Translations under genes and position numbers: made by a program
The notes under the pieces: model-generated
The model's input: only the letters and a program-made list of their open reading frames with translations
Told to the model about the DNA's origin: nothing
Databases searched by the model: none
Part shown: one piece after another, positions 23,441 through 33,840 of the stretch
How the letters are laid out: every line of letters begins with the position of its first letter
Numbering within the stretch: position 1 is the stretch's first letter
Source: Adenophora triphylla var. japonica
Lineage: Eukaryota > Streptophyta > Magnoliopsida > Asterales > Campanulaceae
Assembly: GCA_022495995.1 (NCBI GenBank)
Contig: JAFEMH010002332.1
Location: forward strand, 186,001-250,000
Length of the DNA: 64,000 nt
Direction: 5' to 3'

Positions 23441-25020
23441 ATCTTTTGCTCGTCCTCGAGTAAAACAAAACAAAACTACTACTTTAACAAATAAAAACAA
23501 TCAACAGAAAATATTTTTGATATGTTCTCAATATATATAAGGTTGCCGGTCAAACAAGTCTCAGATTCTCACATAATATGCTAAACAAGTGCCAATAAGA
23601 ATATGCAATTACAATTACATTAATGCATCTAACCCACAATTTTCCACCTCGGCCTGAATGATGAATGAAATATGGAAGATCATGATCACTAAGATAAGAT
23701 TGTTTATGGGATCACTAACACATGCTCTAAATCACAGATTACAATACAATTATATACACAAGGATGCTCATATGCATGATTACACACTTGTCAACCCGAT
23801 TACTCAATATTGAACAAAAGTATGGCTCAAAGTTAAATCCACAACAAATGTGGGGCTAGGCTCACGGGTGCAAATGAAGGAGTAGACATACAAACACAAG
23901 AATGTGAAATTAAAAACCTTCCATTGCAATACTCCTTCCTGAATTTTAACTTTTCCGCTCACCTTTGTTTCCCCAATGCTTCAACCCCCGAACTAGAACC
24001 TTGTTCATACTTTATACACTTGGGGTTGAACACATTCCCTCTCTCAAAATAGGTCACTAAACAAATATACTTCACAACATTAGGGGGCAAAAATTTTTCT
24101 TTTCTTTTTTTTTTTTTTTTTTTTATTTTTTTTTATTTATTTATTTATTTTTTTTTTTTTTATTTTTTTTTTTTTTTTTTTTGATTATTTCTTACCCCCT
24201 TTTTTTTTTACAATACATATCCACTTCACAATTTTTGACCTTCCTCACTCATTCCCATAATTTCCCCATGTAACCCCCAAAGTGATCGTTTCTAATTCCA
24301 CATTCTTGCGAAGGTGGGATAAACCTATTCTAGGTGTCAAGGGTTAGGGATTAGGCATCAAATGAAGGCGAATGGTGGTCTAGATGTTCCATTCTTTCTA
24401 ACCGGCTCAAAAGGGATCAAGTGACAATTTATATATATAGTGACGAGAAAGTCAAAGGCTTACAAGAGGGTTGTCAAAGAAAGATAAGCCATAAATACCA
24501 AGTAATCTATTGATTTGTTATTGACAAGCATGCAATCATGTTCTAGGACCCCCGAGAATGTCAAAGTGAACCCATAAAGGACACCTAAATTAATGACCAT
24601 GATCAAGAAATAAGATGGAAGTGAATGGTGGTGCAATTGTGTTTTACATGTATTAATGCAATTCTAATTAACATATTCAAATTGGCACAAGCTAGCAAAA
24701 CTCAATCAAAATCCCTCAAATCATCACGGACGTTGGCCAACTTCCAAACATATAAAGAGAACAAAAATTTTAAATTTTTCTATTTTTTTGGAGGGTGACA
24801 CTATATACACTCCCTATAAACCCACAAACTCGGAGAGATATCTACCCCCAAACTCAAAACATGCTATGTCCTCATAGCAAAGAGAACAAAAACATGTCTC
24901 GGGTTGAAAGAGCGATATGACACAACAAAGCAAATAAATAAAGCAATAAAACATACCTACTTGGGTTGCCTCCCACTTAGCGCATTTGTTTAAGGTCGTT
25001 AGCCCGACCATTGCTCCCAA
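23441..25020 (-). other. Non-coding 3' segment of element C
   Basis: No domain is seen. It includes an impure poly-T tract at 24098-24182, which is poly-A in element sense. At 24960-25010 the minus strand reads CGTTAGCC-type and GGGAGGCAACCCAAGT sequence. In Athila-type elements I recall this segment lying just after the integrase end. If so, the deletion removed everything from the post-protease region to the end of integrase. Confidence 0.6.
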
Positions 25021-25691
25021 CTAAATGGGATTTGATGTGACCGCATTCATTTTGGCCTTGGCTTTCCTTCCCTTGGCCCACTTCGCACATTCTCGGGCAC
25101 AAATGCCCACAACTTTCCACAAAAATTCACCCTTTGTTATAAGCTCGGGTGGGGCCCAAGAAACTTTTCGAACCTTTTTCTTGCTCTTTTTCTTTTTCTT
25201 CAATTTCTTTTTCTTGGGGACCTCTCCCCCAAACTCATTTGGTGCCTTATTCTTATCACAATCAAGCACCTCCTTTTCCTTCACATCATTGCAAGCATCC
25301 TGCACATTCATCTTGACAGACAAAGCATCAGAAATATCAAGAGAGCAACACTCTTCTATTTTAGCACATGAATCAATATAGGTAGACTTGAGTGGAAAGA
25401 AAGATTTCAATGGGGACACCGACCCCTTTTGGATCGGTCTAGGGGTGATACGGGCCATCACAAGAACCAAGATTGTCGGCCTTATTTTTCACGGCACACA
25501 AGTGGGAACCCGCACTATCCCTAGATTTCTCACCGTCATTTGGCACAACTTCACAATTATCAACATAAGAACACACCTCTCTATCCTCACTCGGATGTTT
25601 CATGGCATCAAACACGAAATTTCAATTTTCTCACCCGCCTTGCTGTCATAGATAGTTTGCCATTCTTCACATTAATAATGGTGTTGGTAAA
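25021..25691 (-). pseudogene. Post-protease linker of element C polyprotein
   Basis: 25021-25470 is a 149-codon open frame rich in Lys (PKKKKLKKKKKSKKK), followed by WAPPELITKGEFLWK. The minus strand upstream of it (25470-25691) reads on from the protease as NTIINVKNGKLSMTA in frame, after a stop codon at the end of LLGRPFMA. It is the linker that normally leads into reverse transcriptase, but no reverse transcriptase motif follows. It has no known separate function. Confidence 0.55.
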
Positions 25692-26528
25692 TTAAGCCAT
25701 GAAGGGTCTCCCAAGTAATATGGGTGAATCCCGGCGACTTCCTTCACCTCTTGGCATTTCAAGCACAACGAAATCAACAGGCACAATGAATGAATTTACT
25801 TGAACTAAAACATCCTCCACAATGCCCACAGGTCTTTTAATGGACCGATCCGCAAGTTGTAGGGCCATTGTAGTGGGTTTTAATTCGGGTAAGCCCAACT
25901 CCTCATACAAATAATATGGCAACAAATTAATGCTGGCCCCAAGGTCCAACATCGCTTTTACCCCCTTTGACTCCCCCATAGTAATAGATATCAGAAAACT
26001 TCCGGGGTCTTTTAATTTGGGTGGAAGACAATGTTGCACCACTGCGCTAGCATTTTCATTCATCACTATTCTCTCATCTGTCCCATACCTATGTTTCTTG
26101 GAATTTAATTCTTTGAAAAATTTGGAATAAGCAGGAATATTTTTTATCACATTGAGTAAAGGGATATTGATGTTCACCTTAGAAAACATGTTCATCAATT
26201 CCGACATCTGCTTATCCAATTTATGTTTTAAAATCCTTCCAGGAAACGGTACGGGAGGTACATATGGCATGGGGGGTGGAGAGTTAACTTTAGAATTTTC
26301 CCCCATGTCACTTGTACTCTTATCACAACCAACTTCATTTTTATCCACATTAGCATTATTTTCTCCAACAGGAGGGGGAGAAGAAGATGAAGGAGATATT
26401 ACCTCACTACCTACCTGTTTGCCATTTCGGAGAGTGATAATGGCATTTGCTTGATGAGGTTGGCTAGGAAATGTCCCGGCCTTATGACTTTGTAGGGCGG
26501 TAGCTAGTTGCCCAATTTGGGTCTCCAA
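25692..26528 (-). CDS. Retropepsin-type aspartic protease domain of element C
   Basis: A 278-codon frame. The N-terminal part (about residues 1-110) is the Gag tail METQIGQLATAL plus a Pro/Ser-rich linker. The aspartic protease follows from about residue 150, with active-site loop DLGASINLLP (D-x-GAS) at about residues 197-206, VDFVVLEM near residue 253 and ILLGRPF near the end. This order is typical of Athila-like gypsy elements. The enzyme would cleave the Gag-Pol polyprotein inside particles. The frame ends abruptly with a stop after PFMA, where relatives continue. It overlaps the gag frame at 26504-26528. Confidence 0.8.
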   Translation of the reverse strand: METQIGQLATALQSHKAGTFPSQPHQANAIITLRNGKQVGSEVISPSSSSPPPVGENNANVDKNEVGCDKSTSDMGENSKVNSPPPMPYVPPVPFPGRILKHKLDKQMSELMNMFSKVNINIPLLNVIKNIPAYSKFFKELNSKKHRYGTDERIVMNENASAVVQHCLPPKLKDPGSFLISITMGESKGVKAMLDLGASINLLPYYLYEELGLPELKPTTMALQLADRSIKRPVGIVEDVLVQVNSFIVPVDFVVLEMPRGEGSRRDSPILLGRPFMA

Positions 26529-27850
26529 CTTCGAATGGCGGCTTCATGGTTCTTGGAAGCTTGTTGATTTTCCGCCCTCAATTGATTATTTTCAGCTTGC
26601 AATTTTTCCATGGCCACTTCCCACGGTTCCCTTTTATGCTCATACTGTACCGGTGGAGGTTGAGGATGGAGAGGCTTATTTTGTTCTTGATTGCCCCCCC
26701 ATGAAAAATTTGGGTGTTGCCTCCACCCCGGGTTGTATGTGTTTGAATAAGGGTTATTGTTTTGAGGGAACCGCTGGCCAAATCCTTGCATCGCCTGTAC
26801 CTGCTCAGTTTCATAGCCAAAGGAACTAGTAGAGGGACATGAGTTATAATCATGAGATTTAGAGCCGCATGTAACACAACTATCATACACAAGATGAGCA
26901 GTAGAAGGCATAGAAGAAGAAGAGGCATTTTGCAAAGCTAATTTATCAAATCTTTGGTTGAGCAATGCAAAGTGCTTAGCAATCTCATTATTCAATCCGA
27001 CCTCATTTACCCCCCTTGTTGCTCCCCTAGAACCTTTTTGTTGAGAATTAGCACTCAACATCTCAAACAATTCCTGGCATTGTTGTACAGTCTTGGTACC
27101 CAAACTACCTCCTGCTGCATTATCAACCATGGATTGGTATTCAGGGGATAAAGCCCCATAAAATGTTTGATGCAACATAGAAGCAGGAAAATTATGATGA
27201 GGGCATTGAATTTGCAACATCCTAAATCTATCCCATGCCTCATGGAAGGCTTCCCCCGGTTCCTGTGCAAATCCCATAATTTTTACCCTAAAATCTGTCA
27301 ATGCATTATAAGGGTAGAACTTAATAAGAAACGCATCATGTAAAGCATCCCAAGTATTGATACTACGGGGAGGAAGTAGCAATAGCCAAGTTTTGGCTTT
27401 GTCTTTCAATGCATATGGGAAACACTTCAGTCTCAAGTGCTCTCTTTGTAACACCCTCTTTTATAGGGAACCCACTCACAGTAGACATGAATTCTCTCAA
27501 AAATGCCAAAGTATCCTCACCCGGCTAAACCATGAAAGTTTGGAAGCATATTAAAATATTGGCCTTTTATTTCATAAGCTAGTGCTGCATCGGGCAACAC
27601 TATGCACGACACCGATGTGTCGACTCTTGGCCTAGCAAAGGCATTCATGACTTGATCCGCCATCACAAAATTAAATTCTTCTTCTTCCTCGGTGGAAGAA
27701 GTTTCCAACTCACTTAATTCTTCTTACGTCCCGGTGACGAAGTGTCGATTCGGTTTCACTCACTTGAGTAGAGGGAATGCCTCTCTCAATGCAGTCTATA
27801 TCGTCGTTCAAAGGAACCAAATTAGGATCCAATGACCGGCGACCAAACAT
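26504..27850 (-). pseudogene. gag: Frameshifted gag of element C
   Basis: The minus-strand start is at 27850 (MFGRRSLDPNLVPLN), shortly after the primer site. This frame stops near 27712. The reading continues in another frame at 27708-27517 (up to YFNMLPNFHGLAG), a third frame carries EDTLAFLREFM, and the main 316-codon frame at 27454-26504 holds the Retrotrans_gag core (LKCFPYALKDKAKTWL, INTWDALHDAFLIKF, GEAFHEAWDRF). A Cys/His cluster CVTCGSKSHDYNSC near residue 190 of that frame is the knuckle, with C-x2-C spacing. At least three frame changes make it non-functional as it stands. Confidence 0.85.
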
Positions 27851-27887
27851 GCACCGATTAAATTAACTTGTTAAAAATCACAACAAG

Positions 27888-27905
27888 TCCCCGGCAACGG
27901 CGCCA
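27888..27905 (-). other. Primer-binding site of element C
   Basis: The minus strand reads TGGCGCCGTTGCCGGGGA, six bases inside the 5' LTR. This is the well-known Athila/Calypso-type site ascribed to tRNA-Asp. Confidence 0.85.
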
Positions 27906-27911
27906 AAAACT

Positions 27912-29333
27912 TGATGGAGAAAATTTCCACTGTGTAATAAAAACCTTGCAAGTGTACAAGTCACCGAAGTAGCAACGTACAATAGTAAGGGTCGAACCAC
28001 GGAGCCTCGTGTGATTTAACAAGTAAATTTAATTAATGCTAAAAGTAACAAAATGGGGTTTTTGATTTGGATTTATTAACTAAAATATTAAAGCAAGAAA
28101 TTAACTATTTAATTCAAGAAAACAAGAAAGCAATAAACTAGGATTTAATCAGATCAAAGGAATTCACGGATTGGATTTCATATTCATCTTCATTCTATAC
28201 TAGATTTATCATGATAAAATTAACAATCTTGTTCAAAGATTCGTTCACTTAATTTAAGGGTTGGGACGTTCGATGTGCGGATTGCAACCCTCTTATTTCT
28301 CTCCTATTGTAGATTCCGCTAGGTCAAAACAATAATCAAGAAATTCATTAAGAACAATGAGAACATATGAATCTAGATTCTCTTGTATTCCGCTAGGTCA
28401 ACAATCAAATCCAATTGATGAAATAGTGGCCTAAATTATGAACAATCCACGCTAGTGCAACTATTCAAAACCTAACAATTAAAGGTTAAAATAGAATTAA
28501 AACCTAAAATTGAATTTAGATATCTCATCAAACATGAACAAGAAAGTTTTGGAAAATTATACTAGCATAGAAATCCGACGAATATTACATCCAATCCATG
28601 AAAAGGAATTTAGCTACTCATAATAAAAATTACAAAAATAAAATAAAACATAAACCTGAATTGAAACGGAGACGGAGGAAGTAATTTTGTTCTTCTCTAT
28701 TTTGCACGGTACCACGGCATGAATCAATAATACAAAATCCTCCTCTTTTATAATGCCACTTGAATCAAAAAAATACCCTAGCCGCAAACGTTGGATGACC
28801 ATTAAACAAGGCCCATTACCAAGCCCAATTCACTCCCAAGCTTGACTCGTTCTAACGAGTCGTGAAGAAGGGCCCCAGTCGTTCTGATTCATTGTATTGT
28901 TTCACAGTGATCACAAGCCAAACACTGCCTAGGCCTTGTTCCATGAAGTGGCCGGCCACTTGCCTCAGCATGGCCTTGTTTTATAACATTTGTTATTCGG
29001 TTCGTTCCCACAATTGCCAAGTCCACTTTGACCACCGTAATGACTTCTTTTGCGCTTCGCTCTTTGGGATTTTATTTTTCATTTAATCCCACGAATTTTT
29101 AGAAATCAAATTCATCCAAAAATTCCATATTTCCAATTTAGTCCCTGGATTTTCCAATAATTCCAATTTAATCCAAAAGCTTCCAAATGTCAGTTTTGTC
29201 CCCGATTTCAGCATTGTTGCGCTTCAGCCCCTGAACTATCAAAACACTAACAAAATACATTAAATTCTCAAGGTTTCGAACAGAAAATAAGCTTAGGAAC
29301 ATATCTTTTGGATGGGTAAAACCACATCCATCA
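27912..29333 (-). repeat. 5' LTR of element C
   Basis: Minus-strand TATA box (TTATAAAAG) at 28745-28754. A perfect 8-bp-arm inverted repeat GACTCGTT-ct-AACGAGTC lies upstream at 28844-28861. By eye it differs from 22000-23425 by about 20 substitutions or small indels, most of them between 28690 and 28850. Confidence 0.9.
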
Positions 29334-29541
29334 CAAGGTTACCTGGGTTCCTTGGCTGATAATTCTCGAGAGGTTTGAGAAGACCATGTCTTACCAAATC
29401 GTCAAAAACTTTGCTCATTGGCATCCCAAAATCGTCAAAATGACGTTTCTGACCTAGCACTTCTTGATTCGAGCTTTTACCATTATGAACATGGCTTGTT
29501 TTTTTTTGGCCCGTTGAGGCTCTCAAGCTTCCTATCTCCAT
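29334..29541 (-). pseudogene. gag: Upstream half of the second gag C-terminal domain of complex B
   Basis: Encodes FDDFGMPMSKVFDDLVRHG and LLKPLENYQPRNPGNL, the segment just before the Cys/His cluster in element A (NFGMPLCDIFRGLVKEG). It is cut by element C; the rest lies at 21858-21999. An almost complete copy of the same domain precedes it at 29598-30200, so the domain is present twice. Confidence 0.75.
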
Positions 29542-29597
29542 TTGGCGCTTGGATTGCAGGCCTTAAGATTGTGCTACCATTTGACAAAGGAGGAGAT

Positions 29598-31370
29598 TTA
29601 GTCTAGGGGCTTATTTGAGTATAGGACGTAGTAATCAAATTTTCCTAAGGGTTCCCCGAGTGTCCCTACTCTGGTATCTCCGGCCTCGTATATTTCTTTC
29701 AACTTCTGCTGGGAGGAGGATTTTCCTTTCCTCTGGGGGGAGTCTTCACTTACCCAGTCCTGAAACTCATCTTCTAAACAATTCGTACAGTCACAAACGT
29801 CATAACAGATGTGTGACTTTGGCGAAGGAGTTGGGTCTGAGTTAGATGGCCCTGCTTCCCACTCCACAACATTCATATTGGCATTGTTTGGGGAAAGATT
29901 GTTAGATGCATGTGGGCATTCAAGCGTCCCATCTTCTATCAGATTTTGGATCTCATGCCTCAAATAGTTGCAATCATCGGTGTCGTGTCCAAGGTACTGG
30001 TGGAAAGCACAGTACTTGGTCTCGTCGTCCAGACGGATATTTGGGTTCTTGGGCTTCCAATTCTCGAGTGGCTTTATCAGCTTTTATTTCACTAGTTCTT
30101 CCAGCATCTTGCTCAAAGGCATCTCCATATTGTCATAATGAAAGGAGCGGTGTTTTCGGGAGGCACTGTTGTTCCTACGACTTGGATTTCCATTGTTCAG
30201 TTGGTTCCATTGTTGGATATGTCTAAGGGAGGCTGTGGCATTTTTTCCTTTGTGAGGAATCGATGCTGAGTTGGGTGCAGTTTCTGCTCGGTACTGATAG
30301 TACTGGGTTATGTTTGAGGCTGGTTGTGTCTTCAGGCCTTTCTCAAGCTTAGAACTGGCATTGGCCAAGTGAGTTCCGGGGAAAGTTGTCCTATCAGATT
30401 CTCTCACTTCAGGCATTTTAATTTTGCACGGCAAAATCACTTCTTTGCCTGGTTCGACATCTTGGGTCGAGGGAGTACTGGTACTTATCATGAGATCAAA
30501 TTTTTCTTGCATTCGTTTCATTTGCTCCATCAATATTGCCACATGGGGGTCAACAGGAACTCTCGAGTTACTGGAACTCGCAACAAGACTTTTATCAGTA
30601 GAGGGAACCACAGTAGTAGGCTAGTGAAATTGACGGGTGAATTCACTAATTTCGACAGGCTACAACGGAAAACTTGAGGCATCCGGATTTTCTTTTAGCA
30701 ACTCACTATCGTATTCGGGTGGGTATATGGGCTTCAGAACATAGTCACATGGCTCAAACTGATTATGTGAAGCTGGAGCATAAACTGGCAGGTACTGCTT
30801 AAACTGAGAAATAGGTGTGGCTGTAGCATTTAGCCGTTGTTGATGATGAATGAAGCCCGATCCGTTCTGAGGAGCTGAGGATGATGGAGCGCTGATGGCC
30901 TGAGATACTGGGAGGAACTAAAGGGCAGTAGTCCTTGGTGGTAGATCATATGTTGAAGGAGGAGGGTATTGGTTGTAGGATGGAGGGGTTGAAGTCACTA
31001 TTTCTGGAGTCTCATCTTCAACCATGACCAAGGAACCATTTGCTTCAACTACTATCTGAAACCCATGATAGCGGAGAGCATCAATGAGCAAGGCTTGTTG
31101 CTCTTCATGAACCTTGCGGCTGTTTTCCAAGGCGAGGGCTAACTCTTCCTCTCTAGACATCGGATTACTCGTACCACCACTGTTTTCTGTCATATCTGCC
31201 ATTCTAAACCACTGAGTAGACGAAACTGATGATTCAGATGAACTGTCTGAGCCTGAGATTTCTACACTGAAAAGCCATTGACCCGATATTCTTACCCACA
31301 TCTTTCTCGCTGCGGAAAAGGGATAGGCAAGGTTTAGACTCGGGGGTAGGTGTTTAGGCTGAAGACTCAA
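29598..31370 (-). pseudogene. gag: gag of complex B, stop-ridden and lacking the capsid core
   Basis: The N-terminus at 31370 (MSLQPKHLPPSL) parallels element A Gag. The frame is open to 30918, then meets stops near 30915, 30660 and 30615, and continues as the 175-codon frame 30611-30084 (MVPSTDKSL). After a further stop the C-terminal segment runs to 29598, containing CAFHQYLGHDTDDC (about 30000-29960) and LRHEIQNLIEDGTLEC. Compared with element A, about 130 residues between FPGTHL and NASSKLEKG are absent; these are the Retrotrans_gag capsid core. It cannot make a working Gag. Confidence 0.8.
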
Positions 31371-32861
31371 GTAACATGCAGTTAAGAATCTTCATGTTTA
31401 CTTAAAACAGTGTCTTTTGATTAGCCATATTTGGTTGGAAAAGGTTTCCCTTCTTTTTCGCAACTACTCTAGATCCTGGATCAGTCGGTTCCGTCACTAC
31501 GTCTATGGATCCCTCAACTTGTAACCTCGAACAAGGTTTCCATAGGGCAAGCAGATCCCACCGACCAAAAAGAGCAGAATGGTCCTAGGGTCTAGAGGAT
31601 CATAGGAATTTTAACGCGCGAGCGATGCGGATTATAGTCAATGTCAACACCGTCAAAGTCAAGTCTTTAGCCTTAACAGAATTTCAGCATAGCTTCGCTT
31701 GCGCGAGAGACTTTGACTTTGGCGTTGTCCAAGGAAAATAATAGGCATATGTCGGACTTTAAAAGTCGAATAACACGGCATCACCTTGAGCATTGTTGCA
31801 TACTTCGTGCAAGTCAAAGTCAATGTCGGGGGTCAAGATTTTGCCAATTTTGCCTAACGAAATTTTGGCATGACTTTGCTTGCGCGAGGAATCTTGACTC
31901 TAGCACGGGCTTGGGTTTGACTTTTACATACTCCGTGCAAGTCAAAGTCAAAGTCGGGGGTCAAGATTTTGCCAATTTTGCCTAACAAAATTTTGGCATG
32001 GCTTCGCTTGCGCGAGGAATCTTGACTCTAACATGGGCTCGGGTTTGACTTTAACGGGGTATACGACAAGGCTATATGACACGGTCTAGACAAAAACCAA
32101 CCAAAAAGTCACAGTTTAAGAAGTGTGACATGGACTAGTGCAGTGGTCGACACGGGTTATGTCAAGGGGAGGTTGGGATAGTTCCGTGCGCGCCTGGTAG
32201 CGTCGTAACACTTTCCATGACTGCAACTGAACAACCATCCCGGGTTGAGGACGTAGTGTGCAAAAGTGTACAGGAGTATATAGTGCGCGTGGTGTGCGGT
32301 CACTAAAAATTTTTTTTTTGAGTTAAAATAGAGATTTTCAATATGTGTCTTAAAAGAATGTTTTAGGACGGGGAAATGCTTCACATAAGCACGTAATTTT
32401 TTGGTCTTTGAAACTAGTCCAGATTCTAGACAGAATAGTCCCAAAGTCGCCACAGTTTCCAGATTAATGCCAGAAGAAACTGTCCTGGTGGAACTGCTAA
32501 TAAAGCCGCACGGCTTGGTCCAGGGCAGATCAGGCCGCACGGCTGGATCCAACAGGTTTTTCAATGCGAGATCTAAAAACATATCTTTCCGTGGCACCGG
32601 TACTAGCCTCTCGGTGTTTTCCAAGTTTCAAACTGTTACAATTCCAGAATGTTTAGCAAGAGATTCTGGGCAATTTTCTGCTTCAAAACTATACCTGTTA
32701 TTGTTTAGAATATATACAAGACAAAAAATAACACAAAGAAAGCATAAAAAAGGAAAAAAGATTCACACAAGCACAAAAATTGGACCCGGGACTGAAGGCT
32801 AACCCTCGTAAATGTTCCAAAGCTTCTTATGAGAGAGGAAGTTTGGAAAGCATTTAATCGT
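31371..32861 (-). other. Leader of complex B with internal direct repeats
   Basis: Lies between primer site and gag start. Two direct repeats of about 130 bp (about 31795-31920 and 31925-32055) share tcaaagtcaatgtcgggggt, ttttgccaattttgcctaac and gcttgcgcgaggaatcttga. Near 32505 and 32553 lie two copies of gccgcacggct, a motif also seen at 36032. No credible gene. Confidence 0.55.
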
Positions 32862-32879
32862 TCCCCAGCGGAGTCGCCA
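32862..32879 (-). other. Primer-binding site of complex B
   Basis: The minus strand reads TGGCGACTCCGCTGGGGA, identical to the site of element A at 4141-4158. It lies two bases inside the LTR that ends at 32882. Confidence 0.85.
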
Positions 32880-33601
32880 ACTGTGAATCACCCCACGATC
32901 GCGCAATACCATACCGCATGGGTGGTTTGCGTATCATTACGAGGGTCGAGTCACCTCATCGTTGGAAAACATCAAATTTATGAAAAACGGAGTTGCCACG
33001 CCATTTCGATAATCCTCAAAACTTTGAAAAAAAGGAAAAAGATACTAGGTCCGGAGGTTAAGTTACCCCTTGGGAAGAACGTTTGGCGTTCACCCAAAGA
33101 GCCTTGCAAAATCAAGTCTTCCAAGGTCCAAAATTTATGCGAGTGTGTGTGCGTATGATTTTTAGTGAAGGAAAGGAATGTGCCAAGTCTTTATCCAAAC
33201 ATGTAAACCATTTTAAGAAGGTTTTGGTTCAAGATGCCTTGGGCTTTGATATTTTTCGGGATTTTGATCCCATACTCATTTTTGAGCTTGTGATCATCAT
33301 TATGGGACCTATCTACCCTCCCGCTAGATTAATCAACCAACCTAGGTATAGGAGCCTTGGTATATTTTAATCTAATTTTCATTGGGGATTTTAGTCAAAT
33401 GTGATCAAAGTGTCAAATTTAAGTCCAAGAATGAGGTATTAGAAAAAAAAATGAATCTTTAGCCATCAATCCTACATCTTGAGATATTGGCAATTCATAA
33501 GGACATTTTGATATATTTATCTCAAGTGATCATAGGAGATTTTGGGACCAAAAATCATGAATCTCTACAAAAGAACAAGGTTTGTGGCATTTCATGGTTA
33601 G

Positions 33602-33632
33602 ATTGGTGTAAAGATTGAGTCTTTACACCAAT
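33602..33632. repeat. Perfect hairpin 1 in the LTR
   Basis: Thirteen-base arms ATTGGTGTAAAGA and TCTTTACACCAAT around ttgag. Confidence 0.8.
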
Positions 33633-33807
33633 CTTTGCTCCAAGAATGCTCACGAGCCACGGGTCTATGAGAATAAGACATAAAGGTTGGATCTTTGTAT
33701 TGATCCTATGTCTTTGACGCCTTAATAGGCTTTAGACAATCCTAGGAGAAGATTCCAACCTTGGGGACATGGGGAGGAATAAAGAAATTGTGGCATTAAA
33801 GTGGAAG

Positions 33808-33840
33808 AATCAATGTAAAGATTGAGTCTTTACATTGATT
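33808..33840. repeat. Perfect hairpin 2 in the LTR
   Basis: Fourteen-base arms AATCAATGTAAAGA and TCTTTACATTGATT around the same ttgag loop. Compared with hairpin 1, differences in the left arm are matched by differences in the right arm. Confidence 0.8.

Larger units (their letters stand above)
22000..29333 (-). mobile_element. Element C: Athila-like gypsy gag-protease retrotransposon, 7.3 kb
   Basis: The two LTRs (22000-23425 and 27912-29333) both run TGATGGA to TCCATCA and look about 98-99 percent identical by eye. A 5-bp target duplication CAAGG flanks the element (21995-21999 and 29334-29338). It interrupts the gag of complex B. On the minus strand the order is LTR, primer site, gag, protease, a post-protease segment, non-coding DNA, polypurine tract, LTR. 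Reverse transcriptase, RNase H and integrase are missing, so it was not autonomous. Young LTRs together with frameshifted gag imply that it moved recently using proteins from a relative, or decayed very fast. Confidence 0.9.

Noticed and set aside
24098..24182. Poly-T tract as a possible LINE or SINE tail
   Set aside because: It is inside element C, no LINE or SINE body or target duplication adjoins it, and it is interrupted by A bases in a ttta pattern.
25025..25381. 118-codon plus-strand frame rich in Phe
   Set aside because: It is the complement of the Lys-rich linker of element C; the minus-strand frame continues the protease reading and is preferred.
22954..29086. Identical 74-codon frames at 22954-23178 and 28862-29086
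   Set aside because: They are the same place in the two LTRs of element C and antisense to it; identity reflects LTR youth.
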